Below are positions 6,097-14,624 of a stretch of DNA of 64,000 nt, piece by piece; positions within the stretch are counted from its first letter, which is position 1, and the number at the start of each line of letters is the position of its first letter. A program made the position numbers and the translations under genes. Origin of the DNA: Pyrinomonadaceae bacterium. GTDB lineage: Bacteria; Acidobacteriota; Blastocatellia; Pyrinomonadales; Pyrinomonadaceae. The stretch is taken from positions 186,001 to 250,000 of the forward strand of contig JAIBCB010000002.1 in assembly GCA_019694355.1 (NCBI GenBank), in the 5' to 3' direction. The notes under the pieces were generated by a model. The model was not told the DNA's origin. It searched no databases and saw nothing but the letters and a program-made list of their open reading frames with translations.

Positions 6097-7587
6097 ATGT
6101 TCGAATCGCTGTCGGATAAGCTGAAGAATACGCTGCGAAATCTTCGTGGGGCGGGCAAATTGACGCCTGAGCACGTGGACGCGGCACTTCGCGAGATCCG
6201 GATGGCGTTGCTTGAAGCGGACGTGAACTACAAGGTCGCGAAGGATTTTGTCGAATCCGTACGCGTAAAGGCCGAGGGCGAAGAGGTCTGGAACGGCCTA
6301 AAACCGCACGAACAGGTCGTAAAGATCGTCTATGACGAGCTTTCCGCCTTGATGGGCGGAACGTCGTCGCGGCTCGTTTTTACAAAGCAGTCGCCGAACG
6401 TCGTGATGATCGTCGGCCTGCAGGGTTCGGGTAAAACGACCTCGACGGGCAAGATCTCGCGTTGGCTTCGCGATAATCAGGAGCGAAAACCGCTGCTCGT
6501 CTCGGTGGACGTTTATCGTCCCGCGGCACGTGCACAGCTGAAGGTCGTAGGCGACGCCGTCGGTATTCCGGTCTATGAGGCCGCGGAGACGAACGATCCG
6601 CTCGAACTTGTTCGCGGTGCCGTAAAACACGCGAACGAACTAGGTTTTGACACGCTTCTTATCGACACGGCCGGCCGTCTGCACATCGACGACGAGCTGA
6701 TGGTCGAGCTCGAGCAGATAAAGGCCGAAACAAAGCCGATCGAGGTTCTTTTCGTCGCGGACGCGATGACCGGCCAGGACGCCGTGCGTTCTGCAGAAGT
6801 TTTTCACGAACGCGTCGGCATCACGGGCGTTGTCTTGACCAAAATGGACGGCGATGCTCGAGGCGGCGCCGCTTTGTCGATCCGACAGGTCATCGGCCAG
6901 CCGGTGAAATTCGTCGGCGTCGGCGAAAAATACGACGCGATCGAGCCTTTTTATCCCGACCGCATCGCGCAGCGTATCCTCGGAATGGGCGACGTGCTCT
7001 CGCTGATCGAGGAAGTTCAGGGCAAGATCGACGAGCAGGAAGCACAGGCACAGCTTCTGAAAATGACCAAGAACCAGTTCACGCTGGAGGATTTTCAGAA
7101 CCAGCTCGGACAGTTCAAGAAACTCGGCTCGATGTCGAAGCTGATGAAAATGCTGCCTGATCAGATGACCGGCGGCCTTGAGATGAGCGACGAGCAGTCC
7201 GAGATGGTCGATCATCAGATGAAGAGAACTGAGGCGATCATTGGTTCGATGACGCGTGCGGAAAAGAACGACCACCGCATCATCGACGCAAGCCGAAAGA
7301 CACGCATCGCCGGCGGGTCGGGTTCGTCGATAAGCGAAGTGAACCAGCTTCTGCGTCAGTACGAGCAAATGCGGAAGATGATGGCTCAAATGAACCGCGG
7401 TGGACTTTTCGCCGGGATGGCAAAAAAAATGGCTGGAGGCCTCGCCGGCGGGCTTGGAAATATGCTTGGCGGAGGCCTCTCCAATATGCTTGGCAGCGGT
7501 TCGGCCATAGATCATTTGGATGACGTTGCGGCAGACGCACCGTCAAGGAGTATCAGGAAGAAGAAACGACACAAGAAGCGACGTTGA
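6097..7587 (+). CDS. ffh: Signal recognition particle protein Ffh
   Basis: A 496-residue SRP54-type GTPase. The N-domain helix bundle (1-95) is followed by the G domain with GLQGSGKTTSTGK (P-loop), DVYRPAARAQL, DTAGR and TKMDGDARGG. The methionine-rich M domain follows from about residue 310, with LLKMTKNQFTLEDFQNQL and LGSMSKLMKMLP. The tail after about 430 is longer than usual, glycine/methionine-rich (MAGGLAGGLGNMLGGG) and ends in a very basic RKKKRHKKRR. Ffh binds 4.5S RNA and signal sequences and targets ribosomes to the membrane. It heads the cluster with rpsP, khpA, rimM, trmD and rplS, an arrangement found in many bacteria. No SRP RNA gene was seen nearby. Confidence 0.98.
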   Translation: MFESLSDKLKNTLRNLRGAGKLTPEHVDAALREIRMALLEADVNYKVAKDFVESVRVKAEGEEVWNGLKPHEQVVKIVYDELSALMGGTSSRLVFTKQSPNVVMIVGLQGSGKTTSTGKISRWLRDNQERKPLLVSVDVYRPAARAQLKVVGDAVGIPVYEAAETNDPLELVRGAVKHANELGFDTLLIDTAGRLHIDDELMVELEQIKAETKPIEVLFVADAMTGQDAVRSAEVFHERVGITGVVLTKMDGDARGGAALSIRQVIGQPVKFVGVGEKYDAIEPFYPDRIAQRILGMGDVLSLIEEVQGKIDEQEAQAQLLKMTKNQFTLEDFQNQLGQFKKLGSMSKLMKMLPDQMTGGLEMSDEQSEMVDHQMKRTEAIIGSMTRAEKNDHRIIDASRKTRIAGGSGSSISEVNQLLRQYEQMRKMMAQMNRGGLFAGMAKKMAGGLAGGLGNMLGGGLSNMLGSGSAIDHLDDVAADAPSRSIRKKKRHKKRR

Positions 7588-7630
7588 GGCTTTCGAGAAA
7601 ATGAGAGATCAACCTCTCGACTTATAAATT

Positions 7631-8134
7631 ATGTTGGCAATAAGCTTAATGAGAATTGGCGCGAAGAAGAATCCCTTCTATCGCGTTGTGGTAAAGGAAA
7701 AGCGTTCAAAGCGCGACGGCAAATACCTTGAGAATCTCGGAACGTACGATCCGATGCAGGAACCGGCTGATGTAAAGCTCAATCACGAGCGTATTCAGTA
7801 TTGGATCGGCGTCGGTGCACAGCCGACCGAGACGGTCAAGAGCCTGATCAAGCACAATCCCGTAATGACGGAAGAAGAGCGTGCCGCCGCAGATGCTGCT
7901 CGTGCAGAAAAGAAAGCTGCTGCCGAGAAGGCAAAGGCCGACGCTCGTGCTGAGGCCGACCGCATCGCTGCGGAAAAGGCCGAGGCTGAAAAAGCCGCCG
8001 CTGAAGCCGAAAAAGCCGCTGCTGAAGCCGCTGCTGCCGAAGAGGCTGCCGCCACGGAAGCTCCTGCTGAGGAAGCTCCGGCTGCTGAAGCGGAAGCTGC
8101 ACCGGCCGCGGAAGAAGCTCCGGTCGCTGAATAG
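7631..8134 (+). CDS. rpsP: Ribosomal protein S16 with a long Ala/Glu-rich tail
   Basis: The first 85 residues are canonical bS16 ([20 protein letters not shown], then GTYDPMQEP and [12 protein letters not shown]). The family usually stops near residue 80-90, but this protein is 167 residues. The extra 80 residues are almost only Ala, Glu and Lys (repeated [15 protein letters not shown], then [13 protein letters not shown]), predicted as a long charged helix followed by a flexible acidic end. The tail is in frame and its DNA keeps the codon use of the gene. Ala/Glu tails on S16 are known in some phyla. The gene sits 43 bases after ffh. Confidence 0.97.
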   Translation: MLAISLMRIGAKKNPFYRVVVKEKRSKRDGKYLENLGTYDPMQEPADVKLNHERIQYWIGVGAQPTETVKSLIKHNPVMTEEERAAADAARAEKKAAAEKAKADARAEADRIAAEKAEAEKAAAEAEKAAAEAAAAEEAAATEAPAEEAPAAEAEAAPAAEEAPVAE

Positions 8135-8170
8135 TTTGCGGGCTTCGCCCCACGCTTTAAGGAAGACAAG

Positions 8171-8404
8171 ATGAAAGAGGCAGTCGAAAGGATGATCACG
8201 GCTCTCGTCGGCGAACCCGGCGCGATCGAGATCACAGAGATCGAGGACGGAAAGAACGTCCGGCTTGAGGTTCGGGTTGCTCCCCACGATATGGGACGCA
8301 TCATCGGCCGCGAAGGCCGCACCGTGAAGGCGATCCGCAATATCCTTTTTACCGCCGGGCAAAAGCACGGAAAGCGCTTTCATCTCGATCTGATCGAGGA
8401 CTAA
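8171..8404 (+). CDS. khpA: KH-domain RNA-binding protein KhpA
   Basis: A 77-residue single KH domain. The GxxG loop is in GRIIGREGRTVKAIRNIL, followed by the C-terminal strand HLDLIED. Such proteins always sit between rpsP and rimM in this cluster and bind small and ribosomal RNA, often with KhpB. It starts 36 bases after rpsP with GGAAGA before the ATG and ends one base before the rimM GTG. Confidence 0.95.
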   Translation: MKEAVERMITALVGEPGAIEITEIEDGKNVRLEVRVAPHDMGRIIGREGRTVKAIRNILFTAGQKHGKRFHLDLIED

Positions 8405-8405
8405 G

Positions 8406-8927
8406 GTGGCCGAGAACGCTGAGCTTGTCGCGATCGCACGAATCGCGCGTCCGCGTGGGCTTAAAGGCGAGGTCGTTGCCGATCTGCTCACCGATTTTCC
8501 TGAGCGTTTCGATGGGCTCGAGGCTGTAACCCTCGTTTTTGAGAATGGCGAACGCCGTTCTGCGAAGCTCGAGGATAGTTGGTCGCAGAGCGAGCGCATC
8601 GTGCTGAAGTTCGCCGATGTTGATTCTGCTGAAGGCGCGGAAACGCTTCGAAATGCTGAGGTTTGCGTCGCCGAGAATGACGCCGTCGATCTCGAAGCGG
8701 ATGACTTTTACGACTGGCAGCTTGAGGGCTGTAGGGTCGAGACGATACACGGAGAATTTCTTGGCGAGGTTCGCGAAGTGATGCGGACAGGCGGTACGGA
8801 TGTTCTCGTTGTCGTCGGAGAGAAGAAGGATTATCTGATACCCTTTGCAGCATCCATTTGCGTGGAGGTGCTGCCGCAGAACAGATATATTCGGGTCGAT
8901 CCGCCCGAAGGTTTGTTGGAGTTTTAG
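8406..8927 (+). CDS. rimM: Ribosome maturation factor RimM
   Basis: A 173-residue protein starting with GTG, AENAELVAIARIARPRGLKGEV, which is the typical RimM opening. The C-terminal PRC-barrel part has DDFYDWQLEGC, VVVGEKKDYLIPFA and a final VDPPEGLLEF, all diagnostic. RimM binds S19 and helps fold the 16S 3' domain. The start overlaps the ribosome landing zone of khpA and its stop is immediately followed by the trmD start, so the four small genes are read as one message. Confidence 0.97.
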   Translation: MAENAELVAIARIARPRGLKGEVVADLLTDFPERFDGLEAVTLVFENGERRSAKLEDSWSQSERIVLKFADVDSAEGAETLRNAEVCVAENDAVDLEADDFYDWQLEGCRVETIHGEFLGEVREVMRTGGTDVLVVVGEKKDYLIPFAASICVEVLPQNRYIRVDPPEGLLEF

Positions 8928-9644
8928 GTGAAGATTGATGTACTGACAATTTTCCCTGAGTATTTTGATTCGATCTTTGAATTCGGCATCATACGCCGAG
9001 CAAAACTGGCAGAGATCGTGGAGATCAACGTCCACGACATTCGCGAGTTCGCCACCGATAAGCACAAGATGGTCGATGATCGACCGTTTGGCGGCGGCGA
9101 TGGAATGGTTTTGAAGCCTGAACCGCTTTTTGCGGCGATCGAGCACTTGACCGGAGCATCAGACCGCGAAGGTTATGCGACGGGCTTGCGGGTCGTGCTG
9201 CTTACGCCGCAGGGAAGGCCGTTCAAACAGAGCGTCGCTGCGGAACTTGCCGCAGATGTCGAGCATCTGGTGCTGATCTGCGGACGTTACGAGGGCGTTG
9301 ATGAACGCGTAAACGAGCGGCTTGTAAATGATGAGATCTCGATCGGCGATTACGTGCTTTCGGGCGGTGAACCGGCCGCATCCGTTCTCGTAGATGCGAT
9401 CGTAAGACTGCTTCCCGGTGCTTTGGGAAGCGAGACCTCTGCCGAGAACGATTCTTTTTCTGACGGGCTGCTTGACTGCCCGCATTATACAAGACCTGCG
9501 GAATTTCGCGGGATGAAAGTCCCCGAGGTTCTGCTGAACGGCCATCATGCCGAGATAGAAAAATGGCGCCGCAAGATGGCGTTCGAAAAAACAAAAAAGG
9601 TCCGCGAGGACCTCATTATGGGAGAAAATGGTGAAAGTGAATAA
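8928..9644 (+). CDS. trmD: tRNA (guanine37-N1)-methyltransferase TrmD
   Basis: A 238-residue protein starting with GTG directly after the rimM stop: [25 protein letters not shown] trefoil-knot residues are present: [28 protein letters not shown] and the linker plus domain with [20 protein letters not shown] and [10 protein letters not shown]. It makes m1G37 in tRNAs reading CNN and related codons, preventing frameshifts. It is close to the usual length. The gap to rplS (118 bases) holds a perfect 11-base hairpin. Confidence 0.98.
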   Translation: MKIDVLTIFPEYFDSIFEFGIIRRAKLAEIVEINVHDIREFATDKHKMVDDRPFGGGDGMVLKPEPLFAAIEHLTGASDREGYATGLRVVLLTPQGRPFKQSVAAELAADVEHLVLICGRYEGVDERVNERLVNDEISIGDYVLSGGEPAASVLVDAIVRLLPGALGSETSAENDSFSDGLLDCPHYTRPAEFRGMKVPEVLLNGHHAEIEKWRRKMAFEKTKKVREDLIMGENGESE

Positions 9645-9646
9645 GT

Positions 9647-9707
9647 AGTTGCAGGTTACGAAGTTGCGAGGTTACGAAGTTAGGGGAATCCCGACAAACT
9701 TCGTAAC
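9647..9707 (+). repeat. Octamer words forming a perfect 11-base-pair hairpin
   Basis: After trmD come near-repeats of AGTTGCGA and GGTTACGA spaced about eight bases. The last word and its complement form GTTACGAAGTT (9671-9681) and AACTTCGTAAC (9697-9707), an 11-base stem with a 15-base loop, inside the message just before rplS. No T-run follows, so it is not a simple terminator; it may act in processing or translation control. Confidence 0.7.
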
Positions 9708-9762
9708 AACATCGAAACTTAGAGAACTTCGAAACTTTATTGACCTCTGGCCGACAAATAAA

Positions 9763-10125
9763 ATGAATAGACTGGATATTGTCGAAAAGACACAGATCAA
9801 AGAAAATATTCCCGCGTTCCAACCCGGCGACACGCTGCGCGTTCACGTGCGGATCAAGGAAGGCAATAAAGAGCGTCTTCAGGCATTCGAGGGCATTTGC
9901 ATCGCCCGCAAACATGGCGGGGTTCGCGAGACCGTTACGGTCAGAAAGGTGAGCTTCGGCGTCGGTGTCGAACGCATCTTCCCGCTGCATGCAACGGTTG
10001 TCGATCACATCGACGTTGTTCGTCGCGGTAAGGTTCGCCGTGCTAAGCTTTACTATCTTCGCGATCTTCGCGGTAAGGCTGCCCGCATCAAAGAACGCGA
10101 TACGCGCACAAAGAAAAAGTCCTAA
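9763..10125 (+). CDS. rplS: Ribosomal protein L19
   Basis: I start at the ATG at 9763 ([20 protein letters not shown]), giving 120 residues, the family length. The frame extends further upstream only through repeat sequence. The protein has the L19 signature region [34 protein letters not shown] and [16 protein letters not shown]19 sits at the 30S-50S interface. It closes the ffh-rpsP-rplS run and is followed by rnhB after 25 bases. Confidence 0.97.
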   Translation: MNRLDIVEKTQIKENIPAFQPGDTLRVHVRIKEGNKERLQAFEGICIARKHGGVRETVTVRKVSFGVGVERIFPLHATVVDHIDVVRRGKVRRAKLYYLRDLRGKAARIKERDTRTKKKS

Positions 10126-10150
10126 CTTTTAACTAACAAAGGTGAAAGAG

Positions 10151-10831
10151 ATGAACGTGAGAAAACGGGAGCGAGAAACAAGACTCGCTCCTGACTCTCG
10201 CGTTTCTCTTTTTGAGAACACTTTCGTTCACGGGCTTGGTTCGGATTTCGAGCGGACGGCACACGACGAAGGTTTTCTTTTTGTTGCGGGGGTCGATGAG
10301 GTCGGGCGCGGATGCCTCGCCGGTCCTGTGGTCGCAGGAGCCTGCATACTCGATCTCTCAACGCCACTGCCTGACGGGCTAAATGATTCGAAAAAGGTTA
10401 CGCCGGAAAAACGCGAGGCGATCGCTGCGGAATTAAAGGAAACGGCACTGGCATATTCCATCGGCCGTGTCGAGGCTGAAGAGATCGACCGCATAAACAT
10501 TCTCGAAGCAACAAAGAAAGCGATGCTGGCGGCGATCGATGCCCTAATGCCGGCGCCGGATTATCTGCTGATCGATGCTTTGCAGCTGAAGGGTACACGC
10601 CTGCCGCAGAAAGCGATCATAAAAGGCGATTCGATCTCGGTCTCCATCGCCGCTGCGTCGATCATTGCAAAGACGTATCGCGACGCTCTGATGCGCGAAC
10701 TGCACGATGAATTTCCTCAATACGGTTTTGACGGCCACAAAGGCTACGGTTGCGCCTCGCACTTTGCTGCGATCAGAGAACACGGCCCATGCCGCCTTCA
10801 CAGAATGACCTTCCGCGGCGTCGTGGTTTAG
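10151..10831 (+). CDS. rnhB: Ribonuclease HII
   Basis: I take the ATG at 10151, preceded by AAAGGTGA at good spacing, rather than the GTG three codons earlier. The protein has 226 residues. VAGVDEVGRGCLAGPVVAGA carries the first catalytic Asp-Glu pair, LLIDAL and SIAAASIIAKTYRD the others, and YGFDGHKGYG the conserved tail. It removes RNA and single ribonucleotides from DNA. About 45 residues ahead of the catalytic core are basic and poorly conserved. The stop interlocks by four bases (TTAG) with that of the convergent methyltransferase. Confidence 0.95.
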   Translation: MNVRKRERETRLAPDSRVSLFENTFVHGLGSDFERTAHDEGFLFVAGVDEVGRGCLAGPVVAGACILDLSTPLPDGLNDSKKVTPEKREAIAAELKETALAYSIGRVEAEEIDRINILEATKKAMLAAIDALMPAPDYLLIDALQLKGTRLPQKAIIKGDSISVSIAAASIIAKTYRDALMRELHDEFPQYGFDGHKGYGCASHFAAIREHGPCRLHRMTFRGVVV

Positions 10832-11658
10832 CTTCGCTTTCGATAAACGGCCCAGAAAAGATCTTCCGCCGGGTATGGGATCATCATATCTTCGGGTATC
10901 AGATCGAAGATACGTTTGTTCCCGAGCTTGTATTTGAGGAGTGATGCGGCGTGACCGCCGCTGATCCATTTCGCGGGCCGTCCGCCCGCAAGACGTTCAA
11001 AACCGATATGCGAGAGAAAATCGCTCAAGCCCTTTGCTGAGAACCATTGAACGACGCTCGGCGGCGAATACTCATGCCAACGTTTCCCGAAGATACGGGC
11101 GGAGATCGATGTTCGGTCCCAGGTCTCGATCAGTAAAAGACCTTCATCGTTCAGCAGATCGTGGGCCCTTCTGAAGGCCATTGCCGGATCAAATAGATGG
11201 CCGACGACCTGTATCATCGAGATCAGGTCGAAACGCTCTTCAAACTGGGCGTTCTCCAATGTGCCGGGAAGAACGTTTAGGCCGACCTCCGATCTTGCCA
11301 TCGCCGCCATAGAGCGGTTCGGTTCGATCCCGATTCCGTTCCAACCCGCATCGACGAATCCTTTGAGAAGGAATCCGCACGCTGCGCCCACGTCGAGGAT
11401 GCGGCCGGGATGCGTTATACCCGCAAGCTTCTTTGCATACATACGCCCACGCTCGATAAGCATTTCTTTCTCGGATGCGTAATCTGAATAGCCGGCACCG
11501 CCGCCCGTAAAATAATTATCGTCAAAGATCTGCGTAACGGTGTTGGCGCAATGCGTTGCTTTGTAGAAGCGATGGCTGCACTCTGAGCAATCAGCGATCG
11601 GAGCCTGCTTGATCGTGAACACAGTTTTAGCGGACGAGCCGCATAATGGGCAAAACAT
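10828..11658 (-). CDS. Class I SAM-dependent methyltransferase with N-terminal zinc ribbon
   Basis: A 276-residue protein. The first 30 residues form a zinc ribbon: CPLCGSS and CSECSHRFY. A Rossmann methyltransferase domain follows, with ILDVGAACGFLLKGF as the SAM-binding motif I, then an acidic turn GIEP and FDLISMIQVVGHLFDP. The layout is that of the Methyltransf_23 type proteins acting on sugars, lipids or quinones; the substrate is unknown. I use the ATG at 11658 because the longer TTG start would fall inside the terminator hairpin of the upstream gene. It converges with rnhB. Confidence 0.8.
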   Translation of the reverse strand: MFCPLCGSSAKTVFTIKQAPIADCSECSHRFYKATHCANTVTQIFDDNYFTGGGAGYSDYASEKEMLIERGRMYAKKLAGITHPGRILDVGAACGFLLKGFVDAGWNGIGIEPNRSMAAMARSEVGLNVLPGTLENAQFEERFDLISMIQVVGHLFDPAMAFRRAHDLLNDEGLLLIETWDRTSISARIFGKRWHEYSPPSVVQWFSAKGLSDFLSHIGFERLAGGRPAKWISGGHAASLLKYKLGNKRIFDLIPEDMMIPYPAEDLFWAVYRKRS

Positions 11659-11690
11659 ATTATTTCTGACAGAACAGACATGAGGAGAAA

Positions 11691-11726
11691 GACGCAATCG
11701 ACCGGCTTTTCCCGATCGATCGCGTC
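11691..11726 (-). terminator. Hairpin terminator after the TonB receptor gene
   Basis: Read on the minus strand, a 15-base arm beginning GACGCGATCG pairs (with G-U pairs and one mismatch) across a six-base loop with an arm ending GATTGCGTC, followed by TTTCTCCTC. It separates the receptor gene from the downstream methyltransferase. Confidence 0.6.
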
Positions 11727-11747
11727 CTTTGCTCAGCTACTTTTGCC

Positions 11748-13928
11748 CTAGAAATATCGAACGGTATAGCTCACTTTTACCCCGTGGCCTATTTCAGGAG
11801 AGATGTCCTTGATGAACGAGACGTGGTTGAAATAGAGCTTATTGTTGAGATTAAAGGCGTTTATGCTGAACATATGAGCAAGATGCTTCTTCACGATGAC
11901 ATAGCTAGCCGTTAGATTTACGATGCCGTATCCGGCGGTCGATGTTTCGCCCGTGAAGGTTCGATCTTGTCGAGTCACCGCCACAAACTCCGGCTTCAGG
12001 CTGAATGCGTTGTAATGAACGTCAAGCCCGATGCGTCCGCGAAGCGGCGGGATACGCGGGAGCGGCGTTCCGTTCGAGAGCTCCGCGTTAACGTAATCAG
12101 CACCGGCAAGGAGATCGACAAACTTTGTGAGCTTAACTTGGCCTTGCAGTTCCAGGCCCGAGAAGCGGCTAGTGCCCTGAAGATATCTCGCGATCGGGAA
12201 GCCGCTGTCCGCGTCGATGTCGCCGGTCGGTGCGAGAAAGACATAATCCTGCAGACGATAGTAGTAGAAAGAAGCATCTCCGCGAACGCGTTCCGAAGTT
12301 TGTGAGAATGAAAGGTCGATGCCGTCACCTATTTCGGGTTTCAGGGCATCGTTGCCGATCTCGAATGCGAGCGTCCCGTCATGTGGGCCGTGATTGTAAA
12401 GTTCATCTAGAGCCGGCGGGCGATATGAATGTTTGTAGCTTGCGACGAAACGGCCGCCTTTCCACCCATCATACTTTGCGCTTACGGCACCCGAAAGTCC
12501 TGAGAATCTACGGTCTGGCAGAAATTCGTTCCGTGGATCATAACGCCGGTGTTCGAGGCGGCCCGCGAATTCAAGCCCGTAACGTCCGAACTTTAGTTCC
12601 TCGAATGCAAATCCGGCAAATGAGCCTTCCTTGACCGGGCCATTGATCAGCATCTCTTCTCCGACGGTCGAGAAATCGCGGCCGGAGAATTCAAAACCGA
12701 ACTTTCCGTTCAGCATCTTATATGGCTTTTGTTCAAAGATCCCTCGGACGGAATTTGTGTCGTTGCGGAACGTCGTTCCAACGGCCGTGTCCGCGATCTC
12801 CTGGTGGCGATAACGTGAAAGATCGACCGTAAAACGGATCTTTGAGAACGGCAAGGCGCCGTCGTTATAGCCGAAGCTGAACCGCGTGTCGTTGCGGTGC
12901 ATACGCAGGGAGCGGAGTTCCGGTGCGGCTTCGCGTATATCGAGCGGAATGCCGTAGCGATTCTGGACGTAAGAGAATGAAGCGTTGATGAAAGCCTTTT
13001 CGCCGTAGTATCCAAGGCCGACCGTGCCGCCCGCAGAGCGTGTGAACGTGTTGAGCACCTTTCCCCAGCGGCCGCCTGCCGAATAAGCGTCTGATCGCTG
13101 TCCGTTCGCATTTCCCCAGACGAGCCAGTTCTTGTAGCCGTATTGAATACCACCCGCAGCTGTCGCAGAAAGGCCCGGAGCGCCGCCCGAGGTGGAAAAA
13201 TAGCCGCGTAAACCTGGATGAGCTTCTTCTTCGCGGCCGGAGACGGCGTTGACCACGCCGCCGATCGCACCGCTCGAATAAAGGAGCGTTTCCGGACCTT
13301 TGATCACCTCGATCCGTTCGACAGAGAGTGTGTCCACGGGTTCGGCATGATCACCGGATTGAGCCCCGAGCGAACCGACGCTCACACCGTCTGTCGTCAC
13401 TTTCACACGGTCACCGTCAAATCCGCGAATGACGGGTCTTGATGCGCCGGGCCCGGCTGAACGTTTTGCTACGCCGGCCTCGCCCGCGAGAACGTCGCCG
13501 AGGCCGGTCGCTGGCCGCGCTGTTATCTGGGCCGAATCGAGCGTGTTGACGTTCGAGAAGGCGACCTGTGGTGTTGCGTCGTCCGCCGAAACGCTCACGT
13601 CGGCCGCAACCCCCGCAAGCTGAATATCAAAATCGACCGTTAACGTTTCCCCCGTATGGACGACAACGGTCTTTGTGACATCCTTGAATCCTTGGATGTG
13701 GGTCGTCAGGCTGTACGTGCCGGCGGCAAGGCCGGTAAATCGGTATGTGCCTAGCTCGTCGGTCGCAGTAACGCGTTCGAGTTCCTTAATGCGAATGGAG
13801 ACGTTGTGGACAACTGCCTTGTCCGGGCCGTAAGTGACCGTGCCGCTGACCGAACCGCCTGTCTGCTGAGAAAATGCTGACGCCGCGAACACGATGATCG
13901 CGAAAATGGGAAAGATTAGATTCTTCAT
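11748..13928 (-). CDS. TonB-dependent outer-membrane receptor, probably for a metal
   Basis: I start at the ATG at 13928, giving 726 residues with a clear signal peptide (MKNLIFPIFAIIVFAASAFS-Q). Residues about 25-105 form a carboxypeptidase-regulatory-like domain (GSVSGTVTYGP...GTYRFTGLAAGTYSL), residues about 120-240 the plug (VLAGEAGV, RPVIRGFDGDRVKV, VERIEVIKGPETLLYSSGAIGGVVN), and the rest a beta barrel ending in aromatic VRYF. The barrel segment RPPALDELYNHGPHDGT and FEIGNDALKPE resembles zinc/copper-type receptors such as ZnuD, so a metal substrate is inferred. A small exported Cys/His protein is encoded just upstream on the same strand. Confidence 0.9.
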   Translation of the reverse strand: MKNLIFPIFAIIVFAASAFSQQTGGSVSGTVTYGPDKAVVHNVSIRIKELERVTATDELGTYRFTGLAAGTYSLTTHIQGFKDVTKTVVVHTGETLTVDFDIQLAGVAADVSVSADDATPQVAFSNVNTLDSAQITARPATGLGDVLAGEAGVAKRSAGPGASRPVIRGFDGDRVKVTTDGVSVGSLGAQSGDHAEPVDTLSVERIEVIKGPETLLYSSGAIGGVVNAVSGREEEAHPGLRGYFSTSGGAPGLSATAAGGIQYGYKNWLVWGNANGQRSDAYSAGGRWGKVLNTFTRSAGGTVGLGYYGEKAFINASFSYVQNRYGIPLDIREAAPELRSLRMHRNDTRFSFGYNDGALPFSKIRFTVDLSRYRHQEIADTAVGTTFRNDTNSVRGIFEQKPYKMLNGKFGFEFSGRDFSTVGEEMLINGPVKEGSFAGFAFEELKFGRYGLEFAGRLEHRRYDPRNEFLPDRRFSGLSGAVSAKYDGWKGGRFVASYKHSYRPPALDELYNHGPHDGTLAFEIGNDALKPEIGDGIDLSFSQTSERVRGDASFYYYRLQDYVFLAPTGDIDADSGFPIARYLQGTSRFSGLELQGQVKLTKFVDLLAGADYVNAELSNGTPLPRIPPLRGRIGLDVHYNAFSLKPEFVAVTRQDRTFTGETSTAGYGIVNLTASYVIVKKHLAHMFSINAFNLNNKLYFNHVSFIKDISPEIGHGVKVSYTVRYF

Positions 13929-14067
13929 TTCAAAACTTACCTGATGTCCATTTGGAAAGACGGATGAAACGCGCAAACGCATTTCACGTATCCGACGGGG
14001 CTGAGGCAGATCCTTTGACGCTCTTAGGCGCAAAGAAGCCTTTCAGCCAAAAATGCCGCGATCGGGA

Positions 14068-14445
14068 TCAGGTAAGTTTTGGAGGTCGGAATAGAAGGTC
14101 AGGCGGACGAAAACGAGAACTTGCACCGGGAAATAAGAAGACAGAGGAGCTTACTTGCGAGGTCGTCGCCTTCGGCAGCTGATAGCTTCCAAAAAGTCCG
14201 TTATGAGGCACTTTGTCGTGGGCGAACGAGGCCCTCTGCCGCTCTTTCTCACGAGTGTTGGAGCAGAGCACAACGGTTTGGCAAGGATCTTCGCTGTTGC
14301 GGTTCGAAGCCGTCATCGAAGGAGGCTCATCGTGGTCAACGACCGCGCAGATCGCACCGTGAGAAGCGAACTCGGCGAGCAGAATAACAAGGAAGAGGCC
14401 CGAAATGAGCCTGGTCCACCCTGTTCTGTTGCCGCCCAAGTGCAT
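14068..14445 (-). CDS. Small exported protein upstream of the TonB receptor
   Basis: A 125-residue protein with an N-terminal hydrophobic segment after a few basic residues (RLISGLFLVILLAEFASHG), so it is exported or membrane-anchored. Two cysteines (ICAVVDHDE and DPCQTVVLC) plus several His and Asp residues follow, and the end has a doubled RPP motif (FRPPDLLFRPP). I cannot name the family; its shape recalls small periplasmic proteins next to copper or zinc receptors. It lies 139 bases upstream of the receptor on the same strand and is probably cotranscribed. A TATACT box (14458-14453) lies seven bases before the ATG, suggesting a message with almost no leader. Confidence 0.55.
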   Translation of the reverse strand: MHLGGNRTGWTRLISGLFLVILLAEFASHGAICAVVDHDEPPSMTASNRNSEDPCQTVVLCSNTREKERQRASFAHDKVPHNGLFGSYQLPKATTSQVSSSVFLFPGASSRFRPPDLLFRPPKLT

Positions 14446-14562
14446 AAGACAGAGTATACGGCATAGGAGCCGCTAAAGTTGCATCCGTTGAAAGGTCGCA
14501 TTGCCCGACAATTTGCAGGCAGATAGAATATTTCTTTCGGGTGTTCCGATCTCTGCGCAAGG

Positions 14563-14579
14563 TTCACAAAGATTTAACA
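14563..14579 (+). promoter_or_regulatory. PHO-box-like direct repeat upstream of the response regulator
   Basis: TTCACA-AAGAT-TTAACA at 14563-14579 matches the spacing (two 6-base half-sites, 5-base gap) of PhoP/PhoB-type sites. It ends 45 bases before the response-regulator ATG, so autoregulation is a reasonable inference. Confidence 0.4.
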
Positions 14580-14624
14580 TCCGTTCTTTAGATTTAGATA
14601 GATGCAGGGAATACTGCACGATCT

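Noticed and set aside
11967-13623. Plus-strand frames opposite the TonB receptor
   Set aside because: They are shadows of the receptor gene's codon pattern; no start signals or family resemblance.
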